The notes beneath the pieces are model-generated. The model saw only the letters and a program-made list of their open reading frames with translations, was not told the DNA's origin and did no database searches. Position numbers and translations under genes: made by a program. Below are positions 52,501 through 60,048 of a stretch of DNA of 64,000 bases, one piece after another. The stretch is from an uncultured Desulfobacterales bacterium. GTDB taxonomy: Bacteria; Desulfobacterota; Desulfobulbia; Desulfobulbales; Desulfocapsaceae. Within the stretch, counting starts at the first letter, position 1, and every line of letters starts with the position of its first letter. The DNA is taken from positions 1 to 64,000 of the forward strand of contig CALGIJ010000021.1 in assembly GCA_937915545.1 (NCBI GenBank), read 5' to 3'.

Positions 52501-52731
52501 CGCGGCCACCCCGGTCACGCCATGGCACTCGTCCATCAACTCCTGCAGTCCTTCCCTGTCGATGATCTCGGCCAGTGTCACCCCACCCGCGCCCCTGCCC
52601 GGGCCAGGGTCACCGCGAAGACAGCCGGCGATGGCGGCCCGCCCGCCGCAAGGCGCCATGATGCCCTCGCCGAGCCACCCTCTCTCATCCTTGCCGCTGG
52701 CGCAGCCCATCGCCTCCCCCACGAAGTTCAT
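49597..52731 (-). CDS. Soluble PocR/multi-PAS hybrid histidine kinase
   Basis: This 1044-aa protein starts at ATG 52731 in a 4-bp overlap with the zinc-ribbon gene. Residues about 50-215 are a PocR-type ligand-binding domain with conserved Cys (DREGLQELMDECHGVTGVAA, TRCHCLESD, VVPCGNGMFDVVFPI, GNFVFGQFFYEDEEPD). Three or so PAS domains follow (LPSAVIYSSATGEILCINPA; LGHWELDRSVNVFTFSDEIY; MGYWRYDCQSGRMEWSPGHE). HisKA has RLAGGVAHDFNNMLGVILGY, then HATPase (SDNGCGMDD, GTGLGLATVYG) and a receiver (DLVLTDVIMPEMNGRD). PocR domains in other proteins sense small hydrocarbon-like or diol ligands. It is the last gene of a coupled minus-strand set. Confidence 0.9.
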   Translation of the reverse strand: MNFVGEAMGCASGKDERGWLGEGIMAPCGGRAAIAGCLRGDPGPGRGAGGVTLAEIIDREGLQELMDECHGVTGVAATIVDGGGEVLVSCGWQDICAYFHRVHPGTRCHCLESDTALVAPGERRVVPCGNGMFDVVFPIRIGGEHLGNFVFGQFFYEDEEPDRERFRRQARCHGFDEEAYLSAFDRVPRWTRDKIDRIMGFFSTLVARMALQGQSRLILARALLVSEKALAAMRHSEEKFRTLFETLPSAVIYSSATGEILCINPAAAALHGLSVEECRGRSLKELQHGLITENGRVLEDDEHPAMIALRTRESVGPMLRGLPSPETGRPIWLSISSVPLFARGEKLPGQVYTLYDDISGRKRSEERLRQSEERLSEALRIAKLGHWELDRSVNVFTFSDEIYTMLRVTAVAAGGYEMTVADYARRFLHPDDRGRVLLELERARCSDDEEHYAYLEHRVIFGDGAGGYLAMHIRSRRGRPLCIFGVNQDITTRRQAEEALRESEMRLTMALRVARMGYWRYDCQSGRMEWSPGHETLFGVDRERCGESLEAVRLLVHPEDQDHGLHTLCRALEEKAPFSSVYRVVPPGGEVRWHYSYGMVFRDSLGLPSHFFGVTQDITAHKKAKEEREKLHSQLIQAQKMESVGRLAGGVAHDFNNMLGVILGYTGMSLERLTPGDPLHTALTEIETAARRSADLTKQLLAFARKQVVSPRMLNLNSTIEAMLRLLRRLIGEDIGLLWMPGKNLWPVRMDPVQIDQILANLCVNARDAISGVGKVTIATGNVSLDDRQCARHEGFFPGDYVRLAVSDNGCGMDDDTLPHIFEPFFTTKEVGKGTGLGLATVYGVIKQNNGFIYVNSRPGQGSVFEIYLPRHSEGEDSGLGMAPAQTTLRGSETILVVEDEPSILTMATLMLQRMGYKVLAAPTPGEAISLARAHGAAIDLVLTDVIMPEMNGRDLVGNLTSLCPGLRCLYMSGYTAEIIASHGVLDPGVNFIKKPFMRDELGAKIREILQSGGAERDSGDTPEVVVTAESFDGSRQSLCTSVS

Positions 52732-52979
52732 GACATGTCCTCCCCATCTTCGGACAGTTCCGGATACAGTCTTTTCATACACGGCGGACAGAGGCCGTGG
52801 CTGAACCAGCCCCCATCGTGGTCGCCGCCAGCGCTCTGCGGCCAGGCCCAGTTGCCCTCCGGGTCGCGGATCCTGCCACAGCTGACACAGGCACAGGCGA
52901 TGGCGGCGGGCGGCGGCATGCCGGCCGCAGACCCCGAGGGAGCCACCCCGAGGACCACCGACATGCAGAGGGCGTTCAT
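52728..52979 (-). CDS. Zinc-ribbon-like microprotein in a kinase operon
   Basis: This 83-aa protein is tied by 4-bp ATGA overlaps to both neighbours: the receiver gene upstream and the PocR kinase downstream. The second half carries CVSCGRIRDPEGNW and FSHGLCPPCMKRLYPEL. This C-x2-C...C-x2-C cassette is usually found fused to the end of kinases or response regulators (ICxxCKKIRDxxGxW...SHxICPxCxxKLYPEL). Here it is a separate gene. A metal-binding or docking role for the surrounding phosphorelay is inferred. The N-terminus is a hydrophobic, Ala/Pro-rich stretch. Confidence 0.72.
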   Translation of the reverse strand: MNALCMSVVLGVAPSGSAAGMPPPAAIACACVSCGRIRDPEGNWAWPQSAGGDHDGGWFSHGLCPPCMKRLYPELSEDGEDMS

Positions 52980-53371
52980 GCCACCAGCTGCAACTTGCGC
53001 AGCTCCTCCAACACCTGGGTCTTGCGGATGGGCTTGCTGAGATAGCCGTCGCAGAGGCGCTTCACCCCCTCGACGACATGACGCGGGAGGTCCATGGCAG
53101 TGGTGACGACGATCTTCGCCGCCGGCCACGGGCGTTCGCCCTGACCGGCCTCCCGCTCGCGGATGCGGCGCAGGGCATCCTGGCCGGTCCTGCGCGGCAG
53201 CATGACATCGAGGCAGATGAGGTCGTAGGGTTCCTCGTCGGCCATGGCGTCGCAGACCGCTTCCACTGCCTCCCGCCCGTTGACGACGATATGGCTTGGC
53301 CCGAAGCTCTTCAAAAACCCCTGCAGTTGTAAGCAACTGGTGAAATCATCTTCGACGATCAGTGTTTTCAT
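52976..53371 (-). CDS. Single-domain response regulator
   Basis: This 131-aa receiver starts at ATG 53371 after AAGGAG and overlaps the hybrid kinase stop by 4 bp. Key residues are the acidic pair in LIVEDDFTS, D55 (DLICLDVMLPRRTG), the switch Thr (KIVVTTAMDLP) and the Lys in GYLSKPIRKTQ. There is no output domain. Coupling to a kinase lacking its phospho-acceptor His (53368-55941) and to the PocR hybrid kinase suggests it is fed by the latter. Confidence 0.9.
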   Translation of the reverse strand: MKTLIVEDDFTSCLQLQGFLKSFGPSHIVVNGREAVEAVCDAMADEEPYDLICLDVMLPRRTGQDALRRIREREAGQGERPWPAAKIVVTTAMDLPRHVVEGVKRLCDGYLSKPIRKTQVLEELRKLQLVA

Positions 53372-55941
53372 GGCGTGTCTCCTTGAATGGCCGTTTTCGA
53401 CTCGGGAGTCGGCGGGGCAAGCTCCCCCGCCGCCATCTCCATGTTCTCCTCCGGCAGCCAGCGGTTGAGCACCTCGGTGAGGCTGCACAGGGAGAAGGGC
53501 TTAGCGAGAAAATCGTTCATGCCGGCGGCGAGGCACATCTCCCGGTCACCGGGCGCTGCGCTGCCGGTCATGGCGATAATGGGAACGGCGGATACCAGCG
53601 GCAACGGGCAGGCGCGGATCTCCCGGGTGGCGGCGATGCCGTCCATGCCGGGCATCTGCAGGTCCATGAGGATGAGGTCATAGGGCGGTGAGGCCAGCAA
53701 GGTGTCGACTGCCTCCCGACCATCGACGACACCGTCGGCAACGAGGCCCAGTGCCTCGAGGAGCCCCTCGGCGACCTTGCGATTGGTGGCGTTGTCGTCG
53801 GCCACCAGGATGCGGCAGAGCGCGCCTCCGGGGTTGGCCAGGAAGCGTCGCCTTTTGCAACCGTTAGCCCTCTGTCCGTAGGGGCGTTGCGCTTCCCCGG
53901 CCTGGATCGGCCGCTCGGTTCCGGCCGATTCATCCTCGCTGCCCACCTGACAGGCGGCACCGAAACGGGTGATGAACGAGAACTCGGCGCCCTCGCCGGG
54001 GACACTGCGCGCGCATATGGTGCCGCCCATCAGCTCCACCAGCTCCCTGGCGACAATCAGGCCCAGCCCGGTGCCGCCGCAGGCCCGCCGCAGCGCCAGA
54101 TCACCGCTGGTGACCGGAGCCAGGAGCGTGTCGAGCACGTCCGCGGCGATGCCGACACCACTGTCGGCGACGGTAAAGCGCAGCGGCACCTCTCCGCCCG
54201 CCTCTTTCTCATCGGCCAATGCCACGCAGAGCCTAACCGTCCCGCGAGCGGTAAACTTGATCGCATTCTGCAACAGACGCACCAGAATCTGGCGCAGCCG
54301 ACGGGGGTCGCCACGCAGGCTGGATGGCAGCTCCGGGGCGATGGAGACCTGCAGCTCGAGCCTTTTGTCGCCAGCCTTGACAGCCATGGCGGCGACGACC
54401 TCGTCGAGAAGATGGCTCAGGCTGAAGTCGACCGTGTCGAGCACGATGGTTTCTTTTTCCATCCTCGCCACCTCGTCGATGTCGTCGAGCACGCCGAGCA
54501 TCGATTGAGCGCAACGGCAGAGCAGCTCGGCGAGACGCGCCCTGCACTCGCCGCGGCTGTCGTCGCGCAGCTGCGCGGTCAGGCCGGCCATGGCGTTGAG
54601 CGGCGTGCGCAGCTCGTTGCTGACCGTGGCGAGGAAGTCGCTCTTGCCCCTGGTGGCCGCCTGCGCCACCTCGGCCATGGCTCGCGCCCGGCCAAGTTCC
54701 TCCTGCAGCCTGCGGCACACCTCGACCAGTTTCGCTTCCGCCCTGCTGCGCCGGGAATTGTCGACGATACACTCGAGGACCTTCTCGCGCTGGCCGAGTT
54801 GGAAAGGCAGCACCGTCCTCGTGACGGGCAGGAGGCTGCCGTCGGCGCGCAGCATGAGGACTTCATCCCCCCCCCCTTCGCTGCCGCCGGCATCGACCCG
54901 GGCGTGATGCGGCGCAACCGCGCGCAAGAGGGCCTGGCAGCGCTGGCCGAGGAGATGGCTCGGCGGGGCGCCGAAGAGTTCGGCGACATGGCTGGAGACC
55001 CGTTCGATGCGCTGCGTCTCCGCATCGACGATGACCAGCCCCAGCGGCAGATGGTCGAAGAGGGCCTGCTGCAAGGCCATCGCCTCCTTGAACGCCTCGC
55101 GCCGCCGCCACTCCTCGCTGATTTCGCGCACCGTGACCGCCGCCCCCAGCACCATTCCGGAGCCGTCGCGAATGGGGGCGCAGCGCCCTTCCACCCGCCG
55201 CAGCGCACCGTCCCTGGCCACCAGCGCCACCGCCTCGCCGCTGACCACCACCTCGCCGTCGCGCAAGGCCCTGTTCACCGCCAGATCCGCACTCTGCCGG
55301 GTGCGCGCGTCGACCAGCGGCAGGACATCGTGCAGGGGCCGCCCCACCGCTTCCCAGCCGCTCCAGCCGGTCAGGCGCTCGGCGATGTGGCTCATCGTCA
55401 CCACCCGGCCCTGGCGGTCGCAGGCGATGACCGCCTCGTCGATGGAACGAAGCGTGGCGAAGAGGTACTGCTCGCTGTCGAAGAGGGAGGCGGAGCGCAC
55501 CCGCAGTAAGCCCTCCACCGTCTGGCGGCGCCGCCCCACGGCGGAGACGATCACCGCCAGCACCACCGACAGCAGCAATCCGCAGAGCCCGAGGGATAGC
55601 GTCGTGCGCAGCGTGGCGGCGACGGCGGCCTGGCGCACCGCCTCGATGCCAGCAGAGCGGGTCGCCTCGGCAATGGCCCACCGAGAAGACGTGGTGTGCG
55701 GCAGAGGTGCCTCGCGGAAAAGGTCGCCGCTGCCGGCAGGAACTGCGGTACCGTATACTGTATCCGTCAAGGCTGGCGGGGAGTCTCCCCGGCCGACAGT
55801 GCCAAAGGTCAGCCCCCAGACCGAAAGGAAGGTCAGGAGAAAGACGAGGAGGAACAGGTGGCGAGAGATCATGGCAGCGACCAGCGAAGGCCAGCGGCAA
55901 AGCCATCGGCAGCATGTCTGAGCAAGGTTTTGCGGTATCAT
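53368..55941 (-). CDS. Membrane hybrid kinase with His-to-Asn change in the H-box
   Basis: This 857-aa protein starts at ATG 55941, about 10 nt after GAGGAGA. TM helices near 24-46 and 110-135 flank a short periplasmic loop. Two PAS domains follow (SIDEAVIACDRQGRVVTMSH; LPLGLVIVDAETQRIERVSS). The HisKA motif reads FLATVSNELRTPLNAM, with Asn442 (codon AAC at 54618-54616) where the phospho-acceptor His is expected. ATP-site motifs are intact (LLQNAIKFTARG, DSGVGI, GGTGLGL), as is the C-terminal receiver (DLILMDLQMPGMDGIA). It cannot autophosphorylate at the normal site, so it may act as a pseudokinase, phosphatase or transphosphorylating partner. Confidence 0.88.
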   Translation of the reverse strand: MIPQNLAQTCCRWLCRWPSLVAAMISRHLFLLVFLLTFLSVWGLTFGTVGRGDSPPALTDTVYGTAVPAGSGDLFREAPLPHTTSSRWAIAEATRSAGIEAVRQAAVAATLRTTLSLGLCGLLLSVVLAVIVSAVGRRRQTVEGLLRVRSASLFDSEQYLFATLRSIDEAVIACDRQGRVVTMSHIAERLTGWSGWEAVGRPLHDVLPLVDARTRQSADLAVNRALRDGEVVVSGEAVALVARDGALRRVEGRCAPIRDGSGMVLGAAVTVREISEEWRRREAFKEAMALQQALFDHLPLGLVIVDAETQRIERVSSHVAELFGAPPSHLLGQRCQALLRAVAPHHARVDAGGSEGGGDEVLMLRADGSLLPVTRTVLPFQLGQREKVLECIVDNSRRSRAEAKLVEVCRRLQEELGRARAMAEVAQAATRGKSDFLATVSNELRTPLNAMAGLTAQLRDDSRGECRARLAELLCRCAQSMLGVLDDIDEVARMEKETIVLDTVDFSLSHLLDEVVAAMAVKAGDKRLELQVSIAPELPSSLRGDPRRLRQILVRLLQNAIKFTARGTVRLCVALADEKEAGGEVPLRFTVADSGVGIAADVLDTLLAPVTSGDLALRRACGGTGLGLIVARELVELMGGTICARSVPGEGAEFSFITRFGAACQVGSEDESAGTERPIQAGEAQRPYGQRANGCKRRRFLANPGGALCRILVADDNATNRKVAEGLLEALGLVADGVVDGREAVDTLLASPPYDLILMDLQMPGMDGIAATREIRACPLPLVSAVPIIAMTGSAAPGDREMCLAAGMNDFLAKPFSLCSLTEVLNRWLPEENMEMAAGELAPPTPESKTAIQGDTP

Positions 55942-56175
55942 GGCGACGCAGTCTCCTCTCGTTGATGGTTGTTGTATCAATCCCTTGCGCTCGGCCCCGT
56001 TTCATGCCCGGCAAGGCCATCCGGCGTCACGCGCCCAGGGGCCGGCGTAGAAATCCTCGCAACTCGTTTCTTCCCGGCACCCCGCTCAGCACCTCGAGGC
56101 AAGGTACGAGCGTCAACTTTTCTGGGGTACCGTCGACCACAGATCCCCGGGGTTTGCCGCCTCCAGCGAGAAGGT

Positions 56176-59100
56176 TCAGCCTGGGCCGCAGTCCGCCGCA
56201 GGGTATGGGATGCTGATGACCACCCTGGTGCCACGCCCCGGCTCGCTCGACAGATCGATGCACCCGCGCAGTCTTTCCAGGGCGAGCCGGACAATGGGCA
56301 GGCCGAGCCCCATGCCGCGCCTGCCCAGACTGTTGCTGCCGCGCACGAAGGGTTTGAAAACCTTGGAAACATCCCCGGGCGAAATGCCAACCCCACTGTC
56401 CTCTATGGTGCACGTCAGGCAGGAGCCGTCATTGACCGCCGCCAGGCGGACAACGCCGCCGCCGGGGGTAAACTGAAAGGCGTTGGCGAGAAGATTGCCG
56501 AGAATGGCGCGCAGCAGGCTCTCGTCGCTGGAGATGGTGGCCACCGGACTGACGATGTCGAGGCGAAACTCCTGCCCATTGCCCCAGGTGAGCTCCATCT
56601 CCCTGGCCACCTTGCCGATAAACGCCTCAAGGGCGATATCGGTGTGCTGCGTCTCGCCGGTGTCGCTGCGCAGCCAGTCGTAGGAGCGCGACATCTCGAC
56701 GAGGAAGGCAAGCTGCGAGGCGGCGCTGCGGATATGTCGCTCCTGGAGGAGGATTTCCTTCTCGTCGAGCCTCTCGCGATAGCGGGAGAGGATGTCGAGG
56801 CTGCTGTTGATCAGCGTCAGCGGGGTGCGGAATTCGTGGGCGACCAGCGACAGCATGCTCGCCTTCTCGGTGGCGGCGCTCTGCAGACGCTGGCGGGTGA
56901 AGAGCAGGTCGCGTTCGATGCGCATGCGCTCGCTGAGGTCGATCATGACGGTGAGAAAGTACTCGCGCCCCTGCGCGTTGACCACCTCGCCGCAGAAGAG
57001 GCCATGGAGGATAGTGCCGTCCTTGCGGCGGATGCGATGCAGGTGGTCGGTAATGCGCTTGTTACGCAACATTTCCTCGACCGAGGCGGTCATCTCGCCG
57101 GGATCAACGAAGAGGTTGAGTTCCGTGACCGTCTTGCCGACCACCTCCTGGCGCTGGTAGCCGAGGGTGCGCAGGAAGGTGTCGTTGACATCGAAGAAGA
57201 CTTGCTGCGCGGCCGAGGTGATGGCCATGAGCGCCGGGTTGCGGCGGAACAGCGCCTCGAAGCGCTGCCGCTCCTCGCGCTCCGCGCTGAGGTCGCGCAC
57301 CAGGCCGAAAATGGCCGGCGCGCCGCTCCAGCTGCCCAGCCACAAGCGTGTCTCCACCGAAAGGATGAGGCCGCTGCCGGTGAGTATCGGTAAGGGGCAG
57401 ACCTCGCGCTCGCCACTCAGCATGGCGGCGAAGAGCTTCTCGGCTTCCTCGCGCAGCAGCGGGGCGTAGAGATCGAGGAGGCGGACCCGGCCGAGCTCTG
57501 CCGCCACAAGCCCCATGGTGTCGAGGAAGCGCCGGTTGGCGGCAAGGAGCTGGCCTTCCGGGGAAGCGACCACCACCATGTCGGAGATGGTCTCGAAGAG
57601 GTTGCGGAAGTTCTGTTCGTTCTCGCGCAGCCGCTCTTCGGCCAGCTTGCGCACGGTGATATCGGTGCGCGAACCGCGGGCGCGCCGTGGTCGCCCATCC
57701 TCGCCCCACTGCACCACCTTGCCGCGGATATGCACCCAGACCCAGCGCCCGTCGCGGTGGCGCATGCGGCACTCGCTGTCGTAGACCTCGATCTCGCGGC
57801 GAGCGAGACGCTGCAGTTGCCCGAGGTTCTTCGCCAGGTCATCGGGGTGGACGAGCCTCTTCCAGCCCTCCAGGGTAATGGGGACGAGTTCCTCGCGGCG
57901 GTAACCGATCATCTCCGCCCAACGCTCGTTGACATCCATCTCGCCACTGTCGAAATCCCAGTCCCAGATGCCCGCCTGGGTCCCCTCGAGGACGCTCTCG
58001 AGGCGCTCGGCGGCCTGCCGCAAGGCATCGGCATTCTCGCTATGGCGGAGGAGGTGGCTCGTCTCCACCCTGGCCGCCAGCGCCTTCGCGCGGCTGCGCT
58101 GCACATCGCGCACCAGCAGCGCCACGCCGAGGCTGACGAGAAAGAAGATGCAGAACTGCAGCAGCTGCGAGGCCAGCGAGGGCGGCGCGCCCACAGCATT
58201 GAGATGAGGAAAGGTCAGCACCAGCGCCCCTGACAGCAGAAAGGCGAGGAGGCCCGCGCCGCCGCCGCCGAGAATGATGGCGAACATTACCGCCGGCACG
58301 AAGGTAAGCAGGTCGACATGGCCCCTGGCCGAGTCGAGCACGAGGAAGTGCAAAGCCCCGGTGAACAGCACCCCGACGAGGGCGATGGCGGAGAGAATCG
58401 GCAGGCGCAGCGACGGCGCCAGTTCCTCGAGGGTGGTGGAGTTGAGGCGCCATGCCCCCTCGCGGGCCGCGCAGGTGGCGGCGACGAACATGAACAGGCC
58501 GGCGAGGTACTGCACGCCGCGCCCGTACCAGCCGAGCAGCCCGCCGGTAGCTTTCTGCAGCAGGATGCAAAGCAGGCCGAGGGCCATGAGCTGCAGGCCG
58601 CGTTCGTACCAGGCCGCCGCGGCCTCAGGTTTCTCCAGCCACTGGGGCAATAGCAGGGCGGCGAGGGCGAACATGGCGACTGCCGAGGCAACGACAAACT
58701 GGCGCACCACGGTGCCACCGACACCGGCAACGAAGAACGGCGGCAGCAAGTCGCCGGCCGTCGCCAGGGCGATGAGCAGCGCCATCAAGGCGACCGCCCC
58801 GAACCCCATGCACAGCCACCAGCCCCGCCCGTCGGCGATCGTGCTACCGCTGAGCGAGGCGGAGAGCACCGCAGCCAGGTGGCACAGGGCGGCCACCCAG
58901 ATGCAGCAGTTATGGATGGTGACCAGGGCGTTATCATCGAAGCGGCCTGATTCTTCCGGGAAGATGGCAACGATGGCGCCGAGCAGACCGGAAACACCCC
59001 ACACCGCCGCCCCGCAGGCGAGGAGGAGGATGCCCGGCCTCCCTTCGCGAAGGAAGATGGTGGCGAACCGTGCCGAGACGACCACCGCTACCCCCTGATA

Positions 59101-59292
59101 AAAGATGGCATTGAGGAGCAGCAGCAGGTGCGGATTTTCGTATGACACGCCGCGGTCGAGGACGGCTGCAAGAGCCGCGGCGACCATCAGCCCGACAAGG
59201 ATCGCGCCATGGCGCCGCCGACACGACGCTTCGCAGCGCGCCGTCCAGGGGACACCGCTCCGTGACTCAATGACCGGCGCAGTTGATTCCAT
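56176..59292 (-). CDS. Polytopic-membrane multi-PAS sensor histidine kinase
   Basis: This 1038-aa protein starts at ATG 59292, 7 nt after AAGGA. The N-terminal ~420 residues contain about 11 hydrophobic helices, a MASE-like integral-membrane sensor whose family I cannot name. PAS domains follow: GTQAGIWDWDFDSGEMDVNE; SDMVVVASPEGQLLAANRRF; RRNPALMAITSAAQQVFFDV. HisKA has LSLVAHEFRTPLTLINSSLD with an intact His, and the HATPase has LLANAFQFTPGGG, DSGVGIS and GMGLGLPIVRL. There is no receiver. It overlaps the LuxR-type regulator by 26 bp, so the two probably form a two-component pair. A 234-bp gap separates it from the next kinase. Confidence 0.88.
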   Translation of the reverse strand: MESTAPVIESRSGVPWTARCEASCRRRHGAILVGLMVAAALAAVLDRGVSYENPHLLLLLNAIFYQGVAVVVSARFATIFLREGRPGILLLACGAAVWGVSGLLGAIVAIFPEESGRFDDNALVTIHNCCIWVAALCHLAAVLSASLSGSTIADGRGWWLCMGFGAVALMALLIALATAGDLLPPFFVAGVGGTVVRQFVVASAVAMFALAALLLPQWLEKPEAAAAWYERGLQLMALGLLCILLQKATGGLLGWYGRGVQYLAGLFMFVAATCAAREGAWRLNSTTLEELAPSLRLPILSAIALVGVLFTGALHFLVLDSARGHVDLLTFVPAVMFAIILGGGGAGLLAFLLSGALVLTFPHLNAVGAPPSLASQLLQFCIFFLVSLGVALLVRDVQRSRAKALAARVETSHLLRHSENADALRQAAERLESVLEGTQAGIWDWDFDSGEMDVNERWAEMIGYRREELVPITLEGWKRLVHPDDLAKNLGQLQRLARREIEVYDSECRMRHRDGRWVWVHIRGKVVQWGEDGRPRRARGSRTDITVRKLAEERLRENEQNFRNLFETISDMVVVASPEGQLLAANRRFLDTMGLVAAELGRVRLLDLYAPLLREEAEKLFAAMLSGEREVCPLPILTGSGLILSVETRLWLGSWSGAPAIFGLVRDLSAEREERQRFEALFRRNPALMAITSAAQQVFFDVNDTFLRTLGYQRQEVVGKTVTELNLFVDPGEMTASVEEMLRNKRITDHLHRIRRKDGTILHGLFCGEVVNAQGREYFLTVMIDLSERMRIERDLLFTRQRLQSAATEKASMLSLVAHEFRTPLTLINSSLDILSRYRERLDEKEILLQERHIRSAASQLAFLVEMSRSYDWLRSDTGETQHTDIALEAFIGKVAREMELTWGNGQEFRLDIVSPVATISSDESLLRAILGNLLANAFQFTPGGGVVRLAAVNDGSCLTCTIEDSGVGISPGDVSKVFKPFVRGSNSLGRRGMGLGLPIVRLALERLRGCIDLSSEPGRGTRVVISIPYPAADCGPG

Positions 59293-59989
59293 GGCCACGT
59301 CCTTGTTTATTGAGCGCCGCCGCGCTCCCCTTGGGCTTGCCGAGGAGCCCCTGGCGAGAGGCCAGCTCGGCCAGCTCGGCCCACCTGGAGAGCGTCGCCG
59401 CATTGGACGCGCCGAGCTTGCGCATCAGGCGGGAGCGATGCACTTCGACGGTCTTGGGGCTGATGAAGAGCCTCTCGGCGATCTCCCGCGAGGTGATCCC
59501 GGAGGCCACCAGCAGAAGGATCTCTAACTCGCGCTGGGATACCAGACGCAGTGCCTTGAGTTCCGCTTCGCCAAGCGCCTCGGCCTCCTTGGCAGCGGCC
59601 AGGGCGGCAAAGCGCCGCAGGCGCGACCGCACCGAGGCGATCAGCTCCTCGGTGGTGAACGGCTTGCAAAGGTAGTCATCGGCCCCGGCTTCCATGCCGC
59701 GGCGTTGATGGTGATGCTCGTTCAAGGCGGAGATGAAGATGAACGGCACCGACGACATGGACGGTATCTCCTTGACCTGGCGATGCAACTCAAACCCATC
59801 GATATCCGGCATGAGGATGTCGCAGAGCACCAGGTCGGGCGGCATGGCGGAGATCGCCTCAAGCCCCTCGCGGCCATTTTCAGCAACCGTCACCTGGTAG
59901 CCTTCCATGCGCAGGATCAGGGCGATATTGTCACAGAGCAGCTGATCGTCCTCGACCACGAGAACCTTTGCACCTTTTGCTGTTTCCAT
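59267..59989 (-). CDS. NarL/LuxR-family response regulator
   Basis: This 240-aa protein has a receiver (VLVVEDDQLLCDN, LVLCDILMPDIDGFE, Lys in YLCKPFTTEEL) and a LuxR-type helix-turn-helix near residues 150-205 (SQRELEILLLVASGITSREI, AERLFISPKTVEVHRSRLMR). It binds DNA, presumably as a phosphorylated dimer. Its 3' end overlaps the membrane kinase gene by 26 bp. Upstream, on the same strand and 59 bp away, is a receptor gene. Target promoters are not identified. Confidence 0.93.
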   Translation of the reverse strand: METAKGAKVLVVEDDQLLCDNIALILRMEGYQVTVAENGREGLEAISAMPPDLVLCDILMPDIDGFELHRQVKEIPSMSSVPFIFISALNEHHHQRRGMEAGADDYLCKPFTTEELIASVRSRLRRFAALAAAKEAEALGEAELKALRLVSQRELEILLLVASGITSREIAERLFISPKTVEVHRSRLMRKLGASNAATLSRWAELAELASRQGLLGKPKGSAAALNKQGRGHGINCAGH

Positions 59990-60048
59990 AGTATTTCCCC
60001 TTTCCTCGGTTTCCCTGCCTCCACCGCCGTCACAGCGATGGCCGTGTT

